The translations under genes and the position numbers were made by a program. A model generated the notes under the pieces. It was not told the origin of the DNA. It did not search any database and saw only the letters and a list, made by a program, of their open reading frames with translations. From Dipteris shenzhenensis (Eukaryota > Polypodiophyta > Polypodiopsida > Gleicheniales), in NCBI GenBank assembly GCA_047967505.1, contig CM106538.1: a stretch of DNA of 64,000 bases. One strand, given 5' to 3'. Positions 45,138-56,457 of the stretch are shown here, piece by piece; position 1 is the first letter of the stretch; every line of letters starts with the position of its first letter.

Positions 45138-46643
45138 CTATCCAATGCCCATCAATACACGACAATACTCAAACCGCTGACTAGGTAGACTCTTCGTCAG
45201 CATATCTGCAGGGTTATCATCTGTATGAACCTTGACAAGCTCTATGCGCTTGTCCTCAAGTACCTCCCTGATGAAATGGTACCTGACCTCAATGTGTTTG
45301 GTCTTTGCATGAAAGACCGGATTCCGTGCTAGCTGAATAGCACTCATGGAATCACTATGCAATGTCGGTACACCTGTCTGAATCCCCAAATCTCCCACTA
45401 GTCGATCAAGCCATATAGCCTCCTTGCAACCCTCTGTGGCTGCAACATACTCAGCCTCTGTGGTAGACAAAGCCACGCACTTCTGTGCACGAGACATCCA
45501 TGACACTGCACCACCTACAAAGGTGAACACATAACCAGAAGTGGATCTCCTACTATCCACATGCCCTGCATAGTTTGAATCTATGTACCCAAGTACACGC
45601 ATATCTCCTTTACCAAAGCAAATGCACATCTCCTTGGTACCCTTCATGTACCTCATGATGCACTTAACTGCCTCCCAATGCCTCTTTCCTGGATTAGCCA
45701 TATACCGGCTAACAACTCCCACTGCAAATGCAATGTCTGGTCTAGTAGCTATCATAGCATACATAAGACTCCCAACTGCTGATGCATAAGGAACCTTGGC
45801 CATCATGGCCCTCTCCTCATCTGATTTGGGACTATCTGTATGACTCAGTTTCACATATGGAGGCAATGGAGTACTCACTGCCTTCCCCCCCTCCATATTG
45901 AAACGCTGTAATACTTTTGTAACATACTCTTTTTGTGAAAGCCAAAGGAGTTTCCTACTCCGATCACGAGTGATGCGCATACCAAGAATATGACCTGCAA
46001 ATCCCAAATCCTTCATATCAAAGGCCTCATGCAACTTGGCCTTTAATGCATCTAGCTCATAAGTATTCTTGCTAGCCAATAGCATATCATCCACATATAG
46101 TGCCAGGATTATCAGGCTACTATCCTTAGCCCTTTTAGTGTAGAGGCAGTGATCAATTTCACTCCTTCTAAAACCCTGGGACCGAATAAAAGCATCAAAC
46201 TTCTGATACCATTCTCTAGGTGCTTGCTTAAGACCATAGAGACTCTTTTTCAGCTTGCAAACTAAATGCTCTTTGCCCTTTTCTTCAAAGCCTTCCGGCT
46301 GCACCATGTAGATGTCCTCATGCAAATCCCCATGTAAGAAAGCTGTCTGGACATCCATTTGCATAAGCTCCATATCCTCTACTGCCACTAGTCCAACCAT
46401 GCATCTAAGTGTGGTCATCTTCACAACCGGAGAGAATATCTCATCAAAGTCCACACCCTTCTCTTGCTTGAACCCTTTAGCAACCAAACGGGCCTTGTAC
46501 CTAGGCACATCATCACCTGTGACCTTCATTTTGTAGACCCATTTACATGGCAATGCTTTCTTTCCATGTGGCAAAGAAACCAAGTCCCAAGTCTTATTCT
46601 TCATAAGTGAACTCATCTCTGATTGCATATAGCATACTCCCAC
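45138..46643 (-). pseudogene. copia RT and RNase H
   Basis: A clean 501-codon frame from 46643 to 45138. RT has [66 protein letters not shown] and the catalytic LYVDDMLLAS. RNase H has GYIDSNYAGHVDSRRSTSGY, SRAQKCVALSTTEAEYVAA and ends with DMLTKSLPSQRFEYCRVLMG. Both are the usual copia length and appear catalytically intact. It would normally be fused to integrase, but a 2-base AT insertion near 46630 (absent from the older copy at 52885) breaks the frame. Confidence 0.93.
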
Positions 46644-47974
46644 TTGCGTTGATCCTCACGCATCATAGCCTCTTTGTAGCAAGAAGGCTCCCCGCAATCA
46701 GTAAGCATCACATAGTCTACCCCTGGAACAAACCTATCAGGCGGTCTAGACACTCTAGATGATCTTCTCAATGGCATTTCAGCTTGCTGTCCCACTTGCA
46801 TATCAGCCACATTTGGCTCATCATTTCCACCAATAGATGATCCATCATCTACCCTTGATTGTATACCTATGGGAGTACTTGGTGGTACCATTTCTTGCAC
46901 ATTTGGTGCATGGACAGCTTGCTGTCTATCAACATATGCAGGTGGATTCACATCCTGGAAAGTGATTCTCCTCATTTCCACATCCCTCATGGGTGCCTTA
47001 TGCATCTTCTTCTCATTGAAGACCACATCATGGCTGCGTATGATCTTCTTTGCTTCTGGATCCCAGAGACGATAGCCCATCTCTCCACTTTCACCATAAC
47101 CTAGAAAGATGCATTTCCTAGACTTAGGATCTAGCTTCTTTCGAAGCTCTTTTGGCACATGTGCATATGCCTCACACCCAAATATATGCAAATGAGAGTA
47201 AGAGGGCTTCTTGCCACTCCATGCCTCTTCAGGAATGCCACCATCCAAACTCTTACTAGGTGATCTATTGATCACATGCACTGCAGTCTTCATTGCCTCA
47301 GCCCAAAAACCACCAGAAAGACTTGCATTGGAAAGCATGCATTGCAACCTTTCTTGAATGGTACGATTCATCTTTTCTGCAACTGGACTTTGCTCTGGAG
47401 TACGAGGGGATGTAAGCTCCCTCTTAATCCCACGAGTATCACAGAAATGCTGAAAGTCATGAGAGAGATACTCTCCACCATTGTCAGTCCGTAGGCATTT
47501 AAGCGTTCTACCTGACTGATTCTCAACCAAGGCCAGCCATTTCTGAAATACCTGGAACACATCACTCTTTTGAGCTATAGCATAAGCCCACACTTTCCTA
47601 GTTGCATCATCAATGAATGTCACATAGTATTCAGCCCCGCCTAATGACTGTGTAGGCATGGGACCACATACGTCTGAATGCACCAAATCAAGCATTTCAA
47701 ACTCTTTCTTTCCCCTTCTTTTCTGGGCTGATTTAGTCTGCTTCCCATAGAGACAATGCTCACAAAATTCAAAATCAGAGAAACTCAAATGCGGTACATA
47801 ACCCAAACGGCATAAGAGTTTCATTCCATTCTGGCTCATGTGCCCCAACCTGCAATGCCACAAAGAAGTGCTTGGCTGCTCGGTTATTGCAACAACATGA
47901 TCAAATACCCCTGATACATGTAAAGGATACAAAGTCCCACACTTGGCACCCCTGGCCAAAAGCATAGAGCCCTT
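46613..47974 (-). pseudogene. copia integrase and linker to RT
   Basis: The pre-integrase zinc region is seen as WHCRLGHMSQNGMKLL ... FCEHCLYGKQTKSA. The DDE core has D in DLVHSDVCGPM, D in CLRTDNGGEYLS and E in TPEQSPVAEKMNRTIQE. The usual TPQQNGVAER-type motif is changed here. FGCEAYAHVPKELR and a polar linker (RRSSRVSRPPDRF) follow. The frame is continuous with gag-protease except for TAG at 47975-47977; the older copy keeps CAG there. It ends out of frame at 46613 because of the 2-base insertion. Confidence 0.92.
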
Positions 47975-49198
47975 CTAAATTTTCCAACTCTGAAAGCCAA
48001 AAGTGGTGTGAAAACCAGCAGCATCTAGCTGACCCACTGAAATAAGACTCTTGGTCAACTTAGGCACATGTCTCACATGTTTCAAAACAAATGCATTTGC
48101 AAAAGAAAACTTTATGTCACCTGCTCCCACTATGTCACATGCATAGTCATTTCCAAGATGCACACAACCTGTCTTTCCACTATCATAAGTGGAGAACCAT
48201 TCCCTATGGGGAGTAACATGGAATGAAGCACCAGAATCCAAAATCCAATCCTGGGAATATGCATCATCTGAAGTGGCAAGCAACTCTGCAGATAAACTAG
48301 ACATGAAGAGAACATCATTGTCACTATCATGTGTGACTGCATTGATCTCCTCAATCTTCACTTTTCCTTTGTCCTCCCTTGGACTCTCTTCCTTTTGATT
48401 TGCACCCCAATTTGCATTCTTTTTCTTATCCTTTTGCTCTCTTTTCAGCTTGTAGCAATCCTTTTTCATATGGCCCTTCTTGCCACAATGGTAACACTCA
48501 ATGTTCCGTGCCCTGGATTTGCTACGTGACTTCCCTCTTTCTTGGGACTTCCCCCTGAACTGTGATCTGCCCCTTTGCACATTTAAGGCTGCATCCTGCT
48601 TGTTGCCATCCATAGGCTTCCGTCTAATCTCCTCGGCCAACAAGCTACCCACAACATCATCAAATTTCAGTACTCCACCAGGTGCAGAGTTACTGACAGC
48701 TGTACGGAAGGTATCCCATGAGGATGGCAATGAACATAAGAGAAATATTGCCTTAGTCTCCGCATCAAAATTCATTTTCTGAGCCTGAAGCTAGCTGAAA
48801 ATAATATTGAATTCATTCAAGTGAGAAGCAATGGAGACCCCTTCCTTCATTTGCAGCTCAAACAACCTCTTCATGAGGTAAACTTTATTAGAGGCAGTTT
48901 CCTTTTCATAAGTGGCACATAGTTTCTTCCAGAAATCTTCCGTAGTCTGCTCATTTACTACTGTGAAATAAACTGACTCTGCAAGATGAAGTCTAATAGT
49001 AGACTTTGCTAATGCATCCAACTCATTCCAATCATCCTCAGACATATTTGCAGGCTTAGCTTCAATCCCTGCCAAGGGTTTAATCTGCTTCTTTTGAATA
49101 AGCACATCCCTTATCTGTTTTTTCCACAAAGAAAAGTTTGACCCATCAAACTTTTTAATGCTGAAAAACTCCTTTTCAGGCATGGAAGAGGATGCCAT
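47975..49198 (-). pseudogene. copia gag and protease
   Basis: Start at ATG 49198 (MASSSMPEKEFFSIKKFDGS), chosen because the 8 codons upstream of it look like leader. The capsid domain shows FSLWKKQIRDVLIQKKQIKP, EDFWKKLCATYEKETASNK and MKRLFELQMKEG. TAG at 48791-48793 interrupts it where Gln is expected, then LLCSLPSSWDTF. The zinc knuckle is CYHCGKKGHMKKDC, and the protease has WILDSGASFHVTPHREWF with the catalytic DSGAS intact. Confidence 0.92.
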
Positions 49199-50611
49199 GA
49201 TGCAAATAAAGCAAAATCCCAAATGCTAGTGCCTGCAAGAGAGAATCACACCAAATACCAGGTGCACCCAAATGTGTATGCCACAATAGAGTGAAATATC
49301 ACCAAAACTCAAAACTCAAAGCATCTGACTCATGTGCATATACTATGCATCCATATGAGCAAATCTGGCCCAAAAGAAAATGCCAATAAGTGCCAAATGA
49401 CTCAAGCATAAACACTGTCCACTGGCATATGCATCAATAATGTCTCATCCAAGAGAGCATAGCACTATCAGTGCATCACCTGCAATGTTTCAAAGCTGTC
49501 CCTCAGCTTAAAATAGCATCCATGTGCAAAGCGTCCATAAAAATAGCATCCCACAAGGCAATTTGGGCCTATCAGCGCATCCAACAAGGACCGCAATGCA
49601 TCCAAATGGCCTATAAATCATCCACTGCAACCCAATGCATACCACGAATGAGCGCACACTGCTCAAACTGCAACCAGAGTGATCTGCATAAGGTATGCTC
49701 AAGAAATCATAGTCCCACGGTAATGAGCGCTACTGAAAATAGAACCTGAGATGCTTCAAAACATGGGCGCCATTGCATAATCGGACTCAGCAAGAAAATC
49801 TGCAAATATCTCTCTTCTGCCAGAACTCTAAAATCCCAACCGATGAGTGAGAAATGGGAGTCAACACTTATCCACTGCCATGTGGCATAAATCTAAGGTT
49901 TCAAAACCTTAGAATGAAAAATGCATAACAGAGAGACGAAATCGAATACACAGAGATCTATAACTCTGAAAATCCTCCACCAAATCATGCAAGAACTGAT
50001 AGGTAGGGGTTTTTGGGCGTCCGGAACGCAATGGGACAGACGGTTTTGGAAACCGTGGCCTTAATCACTGGGTCCAACACACGGACCGAAAAACGTTTTT
50101 GGAAACAGAGCTATCTGTAAACTCCACCGGAGTGCGAATGATGAGCAACACAGAAGTTTTAGGACCTCCTGAGTCCACCGGAACTGACAGATCTGCAAAT
50201 GGTTGCTCCAAACTTGAGTTCCAACACCCGGGCAAAAAACGCAGGAACTGACACAGTGAGTCAGAAATCCAATGGAATGATCCCAGATTCAAGAATGAAG
50301 GTGTTTCCAAGCTCCTGAAGTGAAGTGGACACCAAAAGCAAGCAATAGTTGCCTCTACAAGTCAATACGGAGTCTCTGTCATCGAACGGAACAGGGAAAA
50401 GCTCAAAAAACGACTTTTTCTTTGAAAGCTCTTAACAGGCTTTCAAAACCACTTCGCAAAGCCAAAGTGACTTTTCCAAAGGTTCTTCCAAGGTCTCTGC
50501 ACACTCGGATGCAAGTAAAGTCACCCACAAAGCTTTCCACAGAGCTTCTCCTTCCTCCCACAGAGCTGCTGAGCTTCCAAGCATTCACGCACGCTCAGCT
50601 AGATCACCCGG
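49199..50611 (-). other. leader of the young copia
   Basis: About 1.4 kb between primer site and gag. No frame is convincing. Part of it (about 50010-50600) is shared with the leader of the older element at 43690-44280, which shows they are one family. Confidence 0.7.
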
Positions 50612-50623
50612 GCTCTGATACCA
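50612..50623 (-). promoter_or_regulatory. primer-binding site, initiator tRNA-Met
   Basis: The plus strand reads GCTCTGATACCA, giving TGGTATCAGAGC on the element's strand, two bases after the LTR. Confidence 0.95.
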
Positions 50624-50625
50624 GT

Positions 50626-50806
50626 TGAGAGTGCTCTCAACGGAAGCAAGAATGGAAGAAGGAGAGAGAGCGAGAGAGAGAGACAGAGAGCCACACAAGT
50701 TTTGGTGGGTGCAGAACCACCCTAATCTTCTTTTTCATTCATTTATATATGTGTTTGAGTATTGTACATAATTGGGGTTAAGGCACAGTGACCTTTAACC
50801 CCCACA
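50626..50806 (-). repeat. 5' LTR of the young copia, 181 bp
   Basis: Matches 44904-45084 with one visible difference (ACATAATTGG here, ACATAACTGG there). Confidence 0.95.
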
Positions 50807-50811
50807 TCCTT

Positions 50812-51095
50812 GACATTTTGCTTGGGAATTCTTTGAGAGCTGAAAGCATTCACTGGTCGAAAGTCTATCAGCCTCCCTTGGCTTTACACGAACCTCGACG
50901 TTTCTACTTTGTCTTGTTTAAAGGCATCACCTCGGTTGCTGATGTTATAGATGATGCTGGTATTGTGCTCCCCTTTTCTCTAGCAACCACTACATATGGA
51001 TTGGGCTCTCATTATCGTCCTTTGTGGCGACAGGCAGAGAGGGTGGTATTCATTCCCTCGAGAGAGCAGCTTGGGATGCCTTCTTGTTCAGGTTC
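50812..51095 (+). other. unidentified coding-like segment inside the older copia
   Basis: After the first dozen bases, which still match the gag-only family, this sequence matches neither the young copia nor that family. One frame is open across it and beyond (to 51144), with RRFYFVLFKGITSVADVIDD and AGIVLPFSLATTTYGLGSHY. It then runs into copia sequence in a different frame. It reads like part of a real protein, but I do not recognise it. It may be captured host or foreign element sequence. Confidence 0.45.
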
Positions 51096-54000
51096 GGTGT
51101 CACTATTGTGGCAAGAAGGGCCACATGAAAAAGGATTGCTATAAGCTTAAAAGAGAGCAAAAGGATAAGAAAAAGAATGCAAATTGGGGTGCAAATCAGA
51201 AGGAAGAGAGTCCAAGGGAGGACAAAGGAAAAGTGAAGATCGAGGAGATCAATGCAGTCACACATGATAGTGACAATGACAATTTCTTCATGTCTAGTTT
51301 ATCTGCAGAGTTGCTTACCACTTCAGATGATGCATATTCCCAGGATTGGATTTTGGATTATGGTGCTTCATTCCATGTTACTCCCCATAGGGAATGGTTC
51401 TCCACTTATGACAATGGAAAGACAGGTTGTGTGCATCTTGGAAATGACTATGCATGTGACATAGTGGGAATAGGTGACATAAAGTTTTCTTTTGCAAATG
51501 GATCTGCATTTATTTTGAAAAATGTGAGACATGTGCCTAAGCTGACCAAGAGTCTCATTTCAACGGGTCAGCTAGATGATGCTGGTTTTCAGACCATCTT
51601 TGGTTCTGTGGTAGTTGGAAAATTCAGAAGGGCTCTATGCTTTTGGCCAGGGGTGCCAAGTGTGGGACTTTGTATCCCTTGCATGTATTAGTGGTGTTTG
51701 ATCATGTTGTTGCAATAACTGAGCAGCCAAGCACTTCTTTATGGCATTGCCGATTGGGCTATATGAGCCAAAATGGGATGAAACTCTTATACTGTTTGGG
51801 TTATGTACCGCATTTAAGTTTCTCTGATTTTGAATTTTGTGAGCACTGTCTCTATGGGAAGCAAACTAAATCAGCCCATAAAAGAAGGGGAAAGAAAGAG
51901 TTTGAAAAGCTTGATTTAGTGCATTTTGCTATAGCTTGAAAGAGTGATGTATTCCAAGTATTTCAGAAATGGGTGGCCTTGGTTGAGAATTAGTCAGGTA
52001 GAATGCTTAAATGCCTATGGACTGACAATGGTGGAGAGTATCTCTCTCATGACTTTTAGCATTTCTGTGATACACGTGGGATTAAGAGGGAGCTCACATT
52101 CCCTCGTACTCCAGAGCAAAATCCAGTTGCAAAAAAGATGAACCGTACCATTCAAGAAAGGTTGCAATGCATGCTTTCCAATGCAAGTCATTCTGGTGGT
52201 TTTTGGGCTGAGGCAATGGAGACTGCAGTCCATGTGATCAATAGATCACCTAGTAAGAGTTTGGATGGTGGTATTCCTAAAGAGGCATGGAGTGGCAAGA
52301 AGCCCTCTTACTCTCATTTGCGTATATTTGGGTGTGAGGCATATGCACATGTGCCAAAAGAGCTTCGAAAGAAGCTAGATCCTAAGTCTAGGAAATGCAT
52401 CTTTTTGGGTTATGGTGAAACTGGAGAGATGGGCTATCGTTCTCTAGGATCCAAAAGCAAAGAAGAGCATACGCAACCATGATTTAGCCTTCAATGAGAA
52501 GAAGATGCATAAGGCACCCATGAGGGATGTGGAAATGAGGAGAATCACTTTCCAGGATGTGAATCCACTTGCATGTGTTGATAGATAGTAAGCTGTCCAT
52601 GCACCAAATGTGTAAGAAATGGTACTACCAAGTACTCCCATAGGTATACAATCAAGGGTAGATGATGGATAATCTATTGGTGGAAATGATGAGCCAAATG
52701 TGGCTGATATGCAGGTGGGACAGCAAGCTGAAATGGCCTTGAGAAGATCATCTAGAGTGTCTAGACCGCCTGATAGGTTTGTTTCAGGGGTAGACTATGT
52801 GATGTTAATTGATTGCAGAGAGCCTTCTTGCTACAGAGAGGCTATGATACACGAGGATCAATGCAAGTGGGAGTATGCTATGCAATCAAAGATGAGTTCA
52901 CTTATGAAGAATAAGACTTGGGACTTGGTTTCTTTGCCACATGGAAAGAAAGCATTGCCATGTAAATGGGTCTACAAGATGAACATCACAGGTGATGATG
53001 TGCCTAGGTACAAGGCCCGTTTGGTCGCTCAAGGGTTCAAGCAAGAGAAGAGTGTGGACTTTGATGAGATATTCTCTCTGGTTGTGAAGATGACCACACT
53101 TAGATGCATGCTTGGACTAGTGGTAGCAGAGGATATGGAGCTTATGTAGATGGATCTTAAGATAGCTTTCTTGCATGGGGATCTGCATGAGGAGATTTAC
53201 ATGGTGCAGCCGGAAGGCTTTGAAGAAAAGGGCAAAGAGCATTTAGTTTGCAAGCTAAAGAAGAGTCTCTATGGTCTTAAGCAAGCACCTAGAGAATGGT
53301 ATCAGAAGTTTGATGCTTTCATTCGATCCTAGGGCTTTAGAAAGAGTGAAATTGATCACTGCCTCTACACTAAAAGGACTAAGAATAATAGCTTGATACT
53401 CCTGGCACTATATGTGGATGATATGCTATTGGCTAGCAAGAATACTTATGAGAAAAGGCCAAGTTGCATGAGGCCTTTGATATGAAGGATTTGGGAGTTG
53501 CAGGTCATATTCTTGGTATGCGCATCATGCATGATCGGAGTAGGAAACTCCTTTGGCTTTCACAGAAGGAGTATGTTACAAAAGTATTGTAGCATTTCAA
53601 TATGGAGGGGGAGAAGGCAGTGAGTACTCCATTGCCTCCATATGTGAAACTAAGTCATTCAGATAGTCCCAAATCAGATGAGGAGAGGGCCATGATGGCC
53701 CAGGTTCCTTATGCATCAGCGCTTGGGAGTCTCATGTATGCTATGATAGCTACTAGACCAAACATTGCATTTGTAGTGGGAATTGTTAGCCGGTATATGG
53801 CTAATCCAGGAAAGAGGCATTGGGAGGCAGTTAAGTGCATCATGAGGTACATGAAGGGTACCAAGGAGATGTGCATTTGCTTTGATAGAAGAGAATGCAT
53901 GTACTTGGATACACAGATTCAGACTATACAGGGCATGTGGATAGTAGGAGATCCACTTCTGGTTATGTGTTCACCTTTGCAGGTGGTGCAGTGTCATGGA

Positions 54001-54361
54001 TGTCTCAAGCATAGAAGTGCATTACTTTGTCTACCATAGAGGCTGAGTATGTGTTGCAGCCACAGAGGGTTGCAAGGAGGCTATATGGCTTGATCGGCTA
54101 GTGGGAGATTTAGGGATTCATACAAGTGTACCGACATTGCATAGTGATTCCATGAGTGCTATTCAGCCAGTACGGAATCTGGTCTTTCATGCAAAGACCA
54201 AACACATTGAGGTCAGATACCATTTCATTAGGGAGGTACTTGAGGACAAGCGCATAGAGCTTGTCAAGGTTCATAGAGATGATAACCCTGTAGATATGCT
54301 GACGAAGAGTCTACCTAGTCAGTGGTTCGAGTATTGTCCTGTATTGATGGGCATTGGATAG
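51096..54361 (+). pseudogene. older copia gag end, protease, integrase, RT, RNase H
   Basis: Begins at the zinc knuckle (CHYCGKKGHMKKDC) and carries every pol domain of the young copy. The protease DSGAS has become DYGAS. RT keeps LYVDDMLLAS and MADMQ-type linker sequence. The end reads VDMLTKSLPSQWFEYCPVLM. Eleven nonsense changes are visible against the young copy, six of them CAG to TAG (51991, 52057, 52586, 53330, 53590, 54012). There are also frameshifts, for example a deletion near 53450. It cannot encode active enzymes. Confidence 0.9.
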
Positions 54362-54414
54362 TATGCTCACTGGTTGTTCTCCCTTAAAGGCACATTGTCC
54401 TTTAAGTGGGAGGT

Positions 54415-54585
54415 TGTGGGCATTAAAGCTCATTGTGCCTTTACCTCGGTTATGTATAGTACTCAAACACATATATTAATGAATGAAAAAGAAGATTAGG
54501 GTGTTTTGCACCCACCAAAAAACTTGTGTGGCTCTCTATTTCTCTCTCTCGCTCTTCCAACCTCCTTCCGTTGAGAGCACTCTCA
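54415..54585 (+). repeat. 3' LTR of the older copia, 171 bp
   Basis: Starts TGTGGGCATTAAAGC after the purine stretch AAGTGGGAGGT and ends GAGAGCACTCTCA before GCACA. Confidence 0.92.
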
Positions 54586-54590
54586 GCACA

Positions 54591-55159
54591 AACACCCACT
54601 AAATATATCATGGACAACTCTCTCCCCCCACCTTATGTATTCAGTGCCATCCTTAGCATAGCCATGTGTGGACCCCCCTTCACCTAAGGAATATGGAGTA
54701 GAGAGGGCCCTATTAGACCTAGACATGTTAGATTTTTTGAAAGGCCCTAGGCCATTCAATCAGTGTGTTAAAACTCCATTCATTGATGGCAAGTGCTCAA
54801 GAGAAAGGCTTACAATACCCAAACTAGGCATTGGCCCAATCTACATAGAAATTAATACTTTTAAGCTCTTTCCATGGATAATTTCATGTATATTATTTGA
54901 AATTGCTAAGTTGGTCACCATTACTTTGCAAGGTTGCATTTCAACTCTCATGGAAGTTGCTTTTCTACATCGTGAAAAAAAAGATTAAAATGGGATCAAC
55001 ACAAATGCATTATGGATTGTTAATTCAATCTATGATGTGTCACTCAATCTACCCCAAAACATGTGTAGCATTTTTACAACAAACATTGGTAAGACTTATG
55101 AGATCATTTGGACTTACAAATGTCATGACTAGTAATGGAAAAGCTATTAATATCGAGAA
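54591..55159 (+). other. no gene recognised; one 106-codon frame
   Basis: Right flank of the older copia. The frame 54668-54988 (LPFNQ-like and CVKTPFIDGKC segments, hydrophobic end) resembles nothing I know. It stops where AT-rich DNA begins and may be chance. Confidence 0.3.
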
Positions 55160-55333
55160 TGCAAATGCTCATGGAGAAGTACCTTGAGAATAGGAGAGAA
55201 AGAAAAGTGCTACTCCAAACAATCGGCTAAAGGATGAACACATCTAGATTGCCATGTATAGAAGCCATGTGTCCACAACAACCTAGGAATCCCACGAGCC
55301 CCCCATCAGGTTTACCCTTCACCATTTCTAACA
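55160..55333 (-). repeat. truncated 3' LTR
   Basis: Begins TGTTAGAAATGG on the minus strand and matches 57087-56946 (ATGGAGAAGT, GAATAGGAGAGAAAGAAAAG). It stops matching at about 55160. Confidence 0.75.
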
Positions 55334-55369
55334 CCCTCCCATAAACTGAGTGGGGAACAAAGTTGACTA

Positions 55370-56220
55370 CGATTGCAAATCAAGACACAAGCATAAGCCA
55401 AAGTTGTTGCCATTTGAGTCTAAACCTTATCTATATGTTCATCTTCATCAACCACACAAGCCTTGGAGCTACTACTTGCACCATAACTATCATTAAATAT
55501 TTTCTCGTAGCAATTTTTATCCTCATGACCATCATGAAATCAGTAGAAGGTAGCTACACACATGCATGACTCATTCCTATTATCCTTGGCCTTCCATTTA
55601 CCTTTAACTACAAAGGCATGTTCTATTGCACCTATAGAAAACTCTCCTCTCCTGTCTTCACTCAATATAATTGCAACAACGACATCTTAAAAACTAGAGA
55701 TCATCTGCATTCATAAGTAAAATTGTCATGATTTTGTTATACCTTGTTGGAAGAGTGAGTAGGATGGCTTTGGCATCATCATCATCAACTCATACTCCCA
55801 AAGCCTAAAGTTGCTGGATAACTAATTGCATGTGATTTAAGTGAGTCACCAGACTATCACCTTCACCCATCTGGAGAGCAAAGAGCTATTGCTTGAGCAT
55901 CACTTTTGAGTTCTTGACTTTCAAGCCAAAAAGAGTCTCCAACATACTCCAATTTTGTGCAGTTGTCTTCAAAATGACAACGTGATGAAAAAAATCCACT
56001 CCAAGTGCTCGACCTAAAAGTCCCATAGCTTTTTCATTCTTTAGATCCCATGCTTGTATCTTTTCCAACCCTTGATTATTTGCAGGCTTTTTCTCAGTTC
56101 CAGAAACTACACCCCAAAGGCCTTTTTCCATAAGCAAAAGTCCAACAAACACTGCCATGAAGGAAAATTCCTCCCATCAAATTTTACGACCATGACCTCA
56201 GGGAGGCTTAATTTCGTGCT
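55370..56220 (-). pseudogene. copia-type gag
   Basis: The minus strand gives VMVVKFDGRNFPSW, then KGLWGVVSGTEKKPANNQG, WDLKNEKAMGLLGRALGVDF, LKVKNSKVMLKQ and LFALQMGEGDSLVTHLNHMQ, the UBN2 capsid domain. Near 55545 comes HDGHEDKNCYEKIF, the second half of a zinc knuckle, then an acidic tail (ACVVDEDEHIDKV). Several stops and at least two shifts are present. It ends near the purine tract with no pol behind it. Confidence 0.75.
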
Positions 56221-56443
56221 TTGGGAATAAGCATCCATGGCATGGGCTTACTAGACAAGCTATCCACACACAACTTTTAAGATGTTGAGAGGTAGACTTC
56301 TCTTTCTGATATTATGAGGTCTTTTGAGTGCCTTAGGCACCTCGACAAGCTCAAACCTAGGAGATCTTTTACATATACTTACAAAGCTTCGTTTCCTCAA
56401 GATCATCAAGACTTTGATTTGACCACAAGTCCTATAGACCTCT

Positions 56444-56455
56444 ACTCTGGTACCA
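56444..56455 (-). promoter_or_regulatory. primer-binding site, altered initiator tRNA-Met type
   Basis: TGGTACCAGAGT on the minus strand, two bases after the LTR end (TCAACA). Two mismatches to TGGTATCAGAGC. Confidence 0.75.
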
Positions 56456-56457
56456 AT

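Larger units (their letters stand above)
44904..50806 (-). mobile_element. young Ty1/copia element (minus strand), TSD TCCTT
   Basis: 181-bp LTRs (44904-45084 and 50626-50806) differ at one base that I could see. TCCTT flanks both sides (44899-44903, 50807-50811). On the minus strand the order is LTR, primer site, ~1.4-kb leader, gag, protease, integrase, RT, RNase H and LTR, the copia order. The polyprotein has only three lesions: two TAG stops and one 2-base insertion. It lies inside an older member of the same family in opposite orientation. Confidence 0.95.
43513..54585 (+). mobile_element. older Ty1/copia element, chimeric, split by a nested copia; TSD GCACA
   Basis: LTRs of 171 bp (43513-43683 and 54415-54585) are flanked by GCACA (43508-43512, 54586-54590). 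The primer site and leader match the family of the nested element. From about 44285 the expected gag is replaced by another family's gag tail and 3' non-coding DNA (44285-44898, resuming at 50807). An unknown segment follows to about 51095, then the copia frame resumes at its zinc knuckle and runs to the end of RT/RNase H at 54361. The LTRs differ at roughly twenty positions, so the insertion is old. Without the nested element it is about 5.2 kb. Confidence 0.85.

Noticed and set aside
54668-54988. A 106-codon frame as a host gene
   Set aside because: No recognisable motif, no splice or promoter context, and AT-rich repeats on both sides. Kept only as unrecognised DNA.
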